In this document: positions 35,395-39,361 of the stretch, in pieces
How positions within the stretch are numbered: the stretch's first letter is position 1
Layout: every line of letters starts with the position of its first letter
Assembly: GCA_025351785.1 (NCBI GenBank)
Contig: JANXVF010000040.1
Coordinates: 1 to 39,361 of the forward strand
From: Flavobacterium sp.
Lineage (GTDB): Bacteria; Bacteroidota; Bacteroidia; Flavobacteriales; Flavobacteriaceae
Reading direction: 5' to 3'
DNA: 39,361 nucleotides
Translations under genes and position numbers: made by a program
Notes under the pieces: generated by a model
What the model saw: only the letters and a program-made list of their open reading frames with translations
Told to the model about the DNA's origin: nothing
Database searches by the model: none

Positions 35395-35483
35395 TGTCAT
35401 TTTTCCCTTAACAACATTACTTGTTCAGGTTCGTTGGGTATAATCTCAGCCAAATTCAAAATTTAGCACCCCTTTTGAGACAG
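35395..35483 (-). promoter_or_regulatory. TPP riboswitch (THI element)
   Basis: On the minus strand all invariant blocks appear in order: GGGGTGC (35466-35472), CTGAGA (35444-35449), ACCC, ACCTGA (35425-35430), TAATG and AGGGA (35404-35408). P2 is an 8-bp stem GCTAAATT/AATTTGGC and P4 pairs AACAA with TTGTT. TGTC (35479-35482) and GACA (35395-35398) can close the switching helix. The same GACA can instead pair with TGTC at 35367-35370, a simple competing expression platform. It lies 98 nt upstream of the receptor start. No run of Ts directly follows the platform hairpin, so translational control is as likely as termination. Confidence 0.9.
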
Positions 35484-35485
35484 TG

Positions 35486-35516
35486 CAAATATAAATATTA
35501 AATCTACACTTTCAAA
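35486..35516 (-). promoter_or_regulatory. Promoter of the riboswitch/receptor transcript (TTTG-N19-TATATTTG)
   Basis: On the minus strand TTTG (35513-35516) and TATATTTG (35486-35493) are separated by exactly 19 bp, the Bacteroidetes consensus. Transcription would begin near 35480, right at the riboswitch 5' helix. Confidence 0.75.
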
Positions 35517-35688
35517 ATTATGTTTTGTTTTGAGATATATTTACTGTTGCTAGACTTATAATTAGTTCCCAACTTTAATGATATTCATTTTCTAGAAATA
35601 AGATGCAAATAGATATTAATTGAAATTTCAATTTAATGTAATATTTACATAAGATTGCATAAAATAAAAATCGGTATTATTGATGTAG

Positions 35689-36093
35689 TTACAACAAGTC
35701 AGGTTTTCTGCGGTTTTGTTTTATTTCAGAAAGGTTCGACTTGTCATTTAATCTTTTTTTAATGACTGCTGTAGGAATTTTTGTTGGTTTTCTAGGTTTC
35801 GGGATTTTTAAAGCATTTACAAGTATTTGTAAAAATCTTTTGGTTATGATTTCTTTATTTTTAAGTTGACTTCTATCTTCGTCACAATTCAAAATCAATA
35901 TAAAATCTGATGTAAGACGCGATTCTAATTTAATTTTCAAAAGTTCTTTTTCATCAGTTTCTAATGCATCCGATTTTGAAACATCAAAACTCAAAACCAC
36001 CTTCGAGGAAACCTTGTTTACATTTTGACCTCCAGCGCCAGAGCTTCGAACTGCTTTAAATTTAAGTTCTAATAGTATTTTTTCCTTTTCCAT
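35689..36093 (-). CDS. arfB: Ribosome-rescue peptidyl-tRNA hydrolase, ArfB type
   Basis: This 134-residue protein is a class I release-factor-like hydrolase that frees nascent chains from stalled ribosomes without a stop codon. The GGQ catalytic loop is at residues 21-23 in RSSGAGGQNVNK, as in ArfB (YaeJ). The C-terminal tail is basic (KKRLNDKSNLSEIKQNRRK), fitting insertion into the empty mRNA channel. Codon-recognition domains of true release factors are absent. It is the last gene of the GGGP synthase operon; its start lies 2 nt after the preceding stop. Confidence 0.9.
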   Translation of the reverse strand: MEKEKILLELKFKAVRSSGAGGQNVNKVSSKVVLSFDVSKSDALETDEKELLKIKLESRLTSDFILILNCDEDRSQLKNKEIITKRFLQILVNALKIPKPRKPTKIPTAVIKKRLNDKSNLSEIKQNRRKPDLL

Positions 36094-36095
36094 TT

Positions 36096-38216
36096 TTATT
36101 CAACAGATTGGTGTGCAGGTTTTAATAAATCGTTTACAGTTTTTACCGGATTAAAAGTTATAAGTGGCACTTCTACAAAAATAGTGAGCCATTTTGCCAT
36201 AGCTCCATTCCACAAACCAGGAAGTTCATAGGCTTTTAAAGGTTTTCCGTTTTTATGTTTTTCTACAATAAAACCAGTATTATAATTTACAAATTTAGTC
36301 AAATCGAAGTTTTGTCCTTTGTAATTTTTAACGCCACAAACTATATCAACAGGGTTAAAATGAGTGGCTTTTACTAAAATTTTATTTTGATTTTCGTTAG
36401 TTATATCAACCTGCGATGTTTCTACAATTTGTAAAAAGATGGTTCCTTTTTTACTCAAAACCCAAAACGGTCCTCCCCCAGGTTCACCTTCATTTTTTAC
36501 CATTCCACAGACTCTAATGGGTCTGTTTAACAAAATACTTAAGTATTCTATTTTACTTTCTTTAGTATACTTTGAAAAATCTTCAATTACCGTTACACAC
36601 AATTTAGACTTTAAAAAAGCTACAATTTCTGAAATTATCTCATTTGAAATTATCTCAGAATTTAAAATTTTTAAATAATTAAAAATAATTTCTTGATTTT
36701 GAACTAAAATTCCTGCAAGTGCTTTTTTGTATAAAGCAATGGTTTCAATATGGTTTTGAATTACATTATCTATATTCTTGATAAATATAATATCAGCATT
36801 TAAATTATTCAAATTTTCTATCAAAGCTCCATGTCCACCGGGTCTAAAAACAATATTATCGTCAGCGTCTCTAAAGGGTTTGTTGTTTAAATCGAGCGCA
36901 ATTACATCAGTCGATTTATTTTGATAAGAATAATCTACTGTAATTTTTAAATTATTATTAATTTCTAATTTAGATTTTTTTGTATTTATAATTTTTTCAA
37001 AATCATGTTGATGTTCTTCAGAAACCGTAAAGTGTAAAAACGATTTTTGGTTTGAGCTTGCATAAAATACACATTCCGTTAGATGCTCTTCGATGGCAGT
37101 TGCAGTATGGTTTTCATATTTATGAAATGGTAAAATTCCTTTAGGTTTATTAGCAAAATCAAAATGTTTTGAGGCTAATAAAATTTTAATAAATCCATAA
37201 TTTTTTGTGTCTTGACTCCAGTTTTGATAATCTTGAAAAACTTCTTTAGTGGTTTTTAAAACCGCTTCATAAAAAGGAAATTTTTCTTTTGCTACTAAAA
37301 AAATCGGTAAATTTTTGTCGTGTTTACGATTAATATACGCGTTCACAGATTCCTCACCTAGTTTAAAATCGTTTACAAATTCAGATAAAAATTTGAACAT
37401 TCTACTGGCTGCACCCGATGCCGGAACAAACTTTTTTAGTTTTAAATTCTGTTTTTTTGAATCAAAATAATTTGAATGATATATTGCTTCCTCTTCGGAT
37501 ATTTTTAAAATTCCATCAGATACTACTGCTGGACGATCTAAATTTATTTTTGGAATTCCGTTTTTTAATTTGTCAAATTGATTTTTTACAACATCTAATG
37601 AAATTTTTTTGTTATAAATTTTGATAAAATCAAAGGAGTTAAAACCGAGTAGTTTTGCTTTTTCCAGATCGCGAATAATTTTTACTGCATTTTCAAATCG
37701 GGTAGCTATATCTCCAGAAAGTTTTATGTAAGGTTTTTTTGAATCGATTAATTCTTTTTCAAAAACTGAAAGTATAATTTCTCTGTTTTCTGGCTGACGG
37801 TCTCTCAAATCTTCTTTTTCCCAGGGTACATCTATATCTGTTAGAAAAAATAAATCATACTTATGTTTGAGAGCAACTTTATCTAGAATATCATTTTTTT
37901 GATTGTAATTTATGGTTGCAAATACTTTTGTTAATAATACATTAGTATCACAAAACAGAAATTTATTTGCGTTTTTCAGTCCTTTGTTCTCCTCATTTAT
38001 TTGCCCGACTGCTATGGGAAGTAAGTCATCAAATTTGCATTTTTCTTTACTAGTATTCCATTTTTTTTGTAAATAATTTCGAGCAAATTCAGGAATCCAA
38101 GCGGTATCAAATGCTGATGCTAGCTGTTTTGCAAGTGTGGTTTTGCCTGTACATTCTGGTCCGAACAAAGCAATTTTTATGATATCGGTAGGTTCTTGTT
38201 TAAGGTTTTCTTCCAT
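36096..38216 (-). CDS. NadR-like P-loop kinase fused to DUF4301
   Basis: ATG at 38216 is chosen over an upstream in-frame start at 38366 because the extra 50 residues overlap pnuC and lack similarity; this gives 706 residues. Residues ~13-190 are an AAA/NadR-type nucleotide-binding domain: Walker A GPECTGKT at 19-26 and the EFARNYLQ segment typical of NadR ribosylnicotinamide kinase relatives. Residues ~195-706 match DUF4301: VPASGAASRM at 264-273, GGHGALIENL at 460-469 and N481-I-D-N484. These motifs resemble the nucleotide-binding signature, PGHG and NxDN of GT-A sugar-nucleotide pyrophosphorylases, so a transferase fold is conceivable. The start overlaps pnuC by 40 nt, so translation is coupled. 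Related genomes, as I recall, carry the two halves as separate genes; that needs checking. Confidence 0.8.
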   Translation of the reverse strand: MEENLKQEPTDIIKIALFGPECTGKTTLAKQLASAFDTAWIPEFARNYLQKKWNTSKEKCKFDDLLPIAVGQINEENKGLKNANKFLFCDTNVLLTKVFATINYNQKNDILDKVALKHKYDLFFLTDIDVPWEKEDLRDRQPENREIILSVFEKELIDSKKPYIKLSGDIATRFENAVKIIRDLEKAKLLGFNSFDFIKIYNKKISLDVVKNQFDKLKNGIPKINLDRPAVVSDGILKISEEEAIYHSNYFDSKKQNLKLKKFVPASGAASRMFKFLSEFVNDFKLGEESVNAYINRKHDKNLPIFLVAKEKFPFYEAVLKTTKEVFQDYQNWSQDTKNYGFIKILLASKHFDFANKPKGILPFHKYENHTATAIEEHLTECVFYASSNQKSFLHFTVSEEHQHDFEKIINTKKSKLEINNNLKITVDYSYQNKSTDVIALDLNNKPFRDADDNIVFRPGGHGALIENLNNLNADIIFIKNIDNVIQNHIETIALYKKALAGILVQNQEIIFNYLKILNSEIISNEIISEIVAFLKSKLCVTVIEDFSKYTKESKIEYLSILLNRPIRVCGMVKNEGEPGGGPFWVLSKKGTIFLQIVETSQVDITNENQNKILVKATHFNPVDIVCGVKNYKGQNFDLTKFVNYNTGFIVEKHKNGKPLKAYELPGLWNGAMAKWLTIFVEVPLITFNPVKTVNDLLKPAHQSVE

Positions 38217-38800
38217 TCTAAATAGCCAAAAACGGCGATTATTGTAAAAATTAAATATTGAATACTCGTAAAAGCGTAACCTTTTACAAAATACATTGGT
38301 ATAGAAATGAGGTCTCCAACAATCCAGAAAATCCAATTTTCTATTTTTCGTCTTGCCATAAGCCACATTCCTACAAAGAAAATTCCTGTTACAAATGTAT
38401 CTATATAACTTGTATAATGGGTAAATTTATTAAAAAAGAGGTAAACTGCAACCACAAAAATAAGTGTAGCAAAGAATATTATAAATGCTATTTTTTTTTC
38501 GCCATTAGTCATTTTTGATATAGGATAAGTTTCCGACTCATTTTTTGTTTGAGTCCAATTATACCAACCATAAATGCTCATAATAACGTAATAAAAATTA
38601 ATCATCATATCGCCCAGAAGTGACCATTTATAAAGTAAAAATACATATATAGCTGTATTTATAATTCCCGTTGGAAAAACTAGAATATTATTTTTCTTAG
38701 CACACCAAACGCTTACTAATCCGAAGAGAATTGCAGTAAGTTCCAACACAATTTCATGTATTGGATAATCTTTATATTGATTAAAAATAATATTTATCAT
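38177..38800 (-). CDS. pnuC: PnuC-type vitamin transporter (possibly thiamin, PnuT)
   Basis: The 207 residues have about seven membrane segments and the PnuC hallmarks: KNNILVFPTGIINTAIYV near residue 35, INFYYVIMSIYGWYNW near 65-80, and IPMYFVKGYAFTSIQYLIFT near the end. PnuC carriers move a vitamin by facilitated diffusion and rely on a cytoplasmic kinase to trap it. In Bacteroidetes a subgroup (PnuT) imports thiamin under TPP control. Here a kinase-like gene overlaps by 40 nt and a TPP-regulated receptor lies downstream, which suggests thiamin; nicotinamide riboside is the alternative. Its ATG overlaps the GGGP synthase stop (TGATG), so these genes form one operon. Confidence 0.9.
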   Translation of the reverse strand: MINIIFNQYKDYPIHEIVLELTAILFGLVSVWCAKKNNILVFPTGIINTAIYVFLLYKWSLLGDMMINFYYVIMSIYGWYNWTQTKNESETYPISKMTNGEKKIAFIIFFATLIFVVAVYLFFNKFTHYTSYIDTFVTGIFFVGMWLMARRKIENWIFWIVGDLISIPMYFVKGYAFTSIQYLIFTIIAVFGYLEWKKTLNKNLPIS

Positions 38801-39360
38801 CAGTCAAAAAAGTTTAAATCATTCTCAAAAGCTGTACCAATAACTACCAAATCGGCACCTGAACTGTAAGCATTTTCAATTTCTTTTTTAGAGCGAATGC
38901 CACCACCAACCAATAGTGGTATTGAAACATTTTGTGAAACTAAAGTTATCATTTCTTGTGGCACGGCTAATTTTGCTCCACTTCCTGCCTCTAGATAAAT
39001 TAATTTATTTCCTATAAACTCGCCAGCTTGAGCTGTTTGCAATACATATTCTGGATTATTTCTAGCTAAAGGTTTTGTTTTACTTACTCGTTCAACAGCA
39101 GTTTCGGCCCCACTTTCTATTAAAATATAAGCTGTCGGAATTATTTCTAAATTAGATTTATTTAAAAACGGTACTGCATTTACCTGATGTTCTATTAGAT
39201 AATCGGGATTTCTGCCCGACAAAAGCGAAAGAAATAAAATTCCATCAGCTTTGTTTGATAATTGAGCCGAATTTCCAGGAAATAAAACTATCGGCAAATT
39301 GATATTCGATTTTAGTGCTGTAATTAAATCATCTAAAATTTCATTATTTACAGAGCTTCC
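38800..39360 (-). CDS. Geranylgeranylglyceryl-phosphate synthase family protein, N-terminus outside window
   Basis: The frame is open to the window edge, so 186 codons of the C-terminal part are visible. The family's PcrB/GGGPS core is clear: LPIVLFPGN, DGILFLSLLSGRNPDYLIE, LIYLEAGSGA and the phosphate-binding SIPLLVGGGIRSKKE near the end, followed by GADLVVIGTAF. The enzyme joins a polyprenyl diphosphate to sn-glycerol-1-phosphate to make an ether lipid. Flavobacterial members are known to be active GGGP synthases (group II). It is the first visible gene of the operon with pnuC. Confidence 0.9.
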   Translation of the reverse strand, partial: GSSVNNEILDDLITALKSNINLPIVLFPGNSAQLSNKADGILFLSLLSGRNPDYLIEHQVNAVPFLNKSNLEIIPTAYILIESGAETAVERVSKTKPLARNNPEYVLQTAQAGEFIGNKLIYLEAGSGAKLAVPQEMITLVSQNVSIPLLVGGGIRSKKEIENAYSSGADLVVIGTAFENDLNFFD

Positions 39361-39361
39361 G

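Overview
The window is AT-rich chromosomal DNA from a member of the Bacteroidetes, most likely a Flavobacterium-like Flavobacteriaceae. The evidence is three proteins with C-terminal type IX secretion (T9SS, Por) sorting domains, an outer-membrane TonB-dependent receptor, promoters of the Bacteroidetes form TTTG-N19..22-TAnnTTTG, a bacterial geranylgeranylglyceryl-phosphate synthase homologue, and flavobacterial forms of housekeeping genes. No rRNA, tRNA, insertion sequence, CRISPR array or phage gene is visible.

Left part (1-10.5 kb) is the accessory, surface-oriented region. It holds the 3' part of a repeat-rich T9SS adhesin, a degenerate LuxR-type HTH fragment, a TPR/LuxR-type membrane regulator on the minus strand, and, divergent from it, a 1464-aa T9SS metzincin protease. 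The adhesin and protease share a 47-residue Cys/Trp repeat. Each is followed by the same ~307-bp cassette: an intrinsic terminator, a non-coding stretch, and the last ~45 codons of a leucyl-tRNA synthetase gene. This is the oddest structure in the window. A promoter and terminator pair at 10.35-10.5 kb suggests a small RNA or an attenuated leader.

Middle part (10.5-29.4 kb) is mostly core metabolism and envelope. On the plus strand are a DUF3108 protein, tryptophan 2,3-dioxygenase, an M23 peptidase lipoprotein, glucose-6-phosphate isomerase and an ElaA-like acetyltransferase. On the minus strand are a small secreted protein, rnpA, an S41 protease and a double-OmpA protein, then an M36 T9SS protease, dgt, a 73-aa hypothetical protein, a DUF3800 protein, nrdA, nrdB and a Lys/Ala-rich secreted protein. 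A second, better-supported small RNA candidate lies at 23.84-23.93 kb. A long imperfect palindrome of repeat type sits between nrdB and nrdA.

Right part (29.5-39.4 kb, all minus strand) holds a large SprA-like outer-membrane barrel protein and a TonB-dependent receptor with a clear TPP riboswitch in its leader. Beyond these is a tightly packed operon: GGGP synthase (cut by the window edge), a PnuC-type transporter, a NadR-like kinase fused to DUF4301, and an ArfB-like ribosome-rescue hydrolase. The riboswitch implies that the receptor imports thiamin or a derivative. The adjacent PnuC protein and kinase-like ATPase may be the inner-membrane carrier and trapping enzyme, by analogy with the known Bacteroidetes arrangement of a TonB receptor, PnuT and a thiamin pyrophosphokinase under TPP control.
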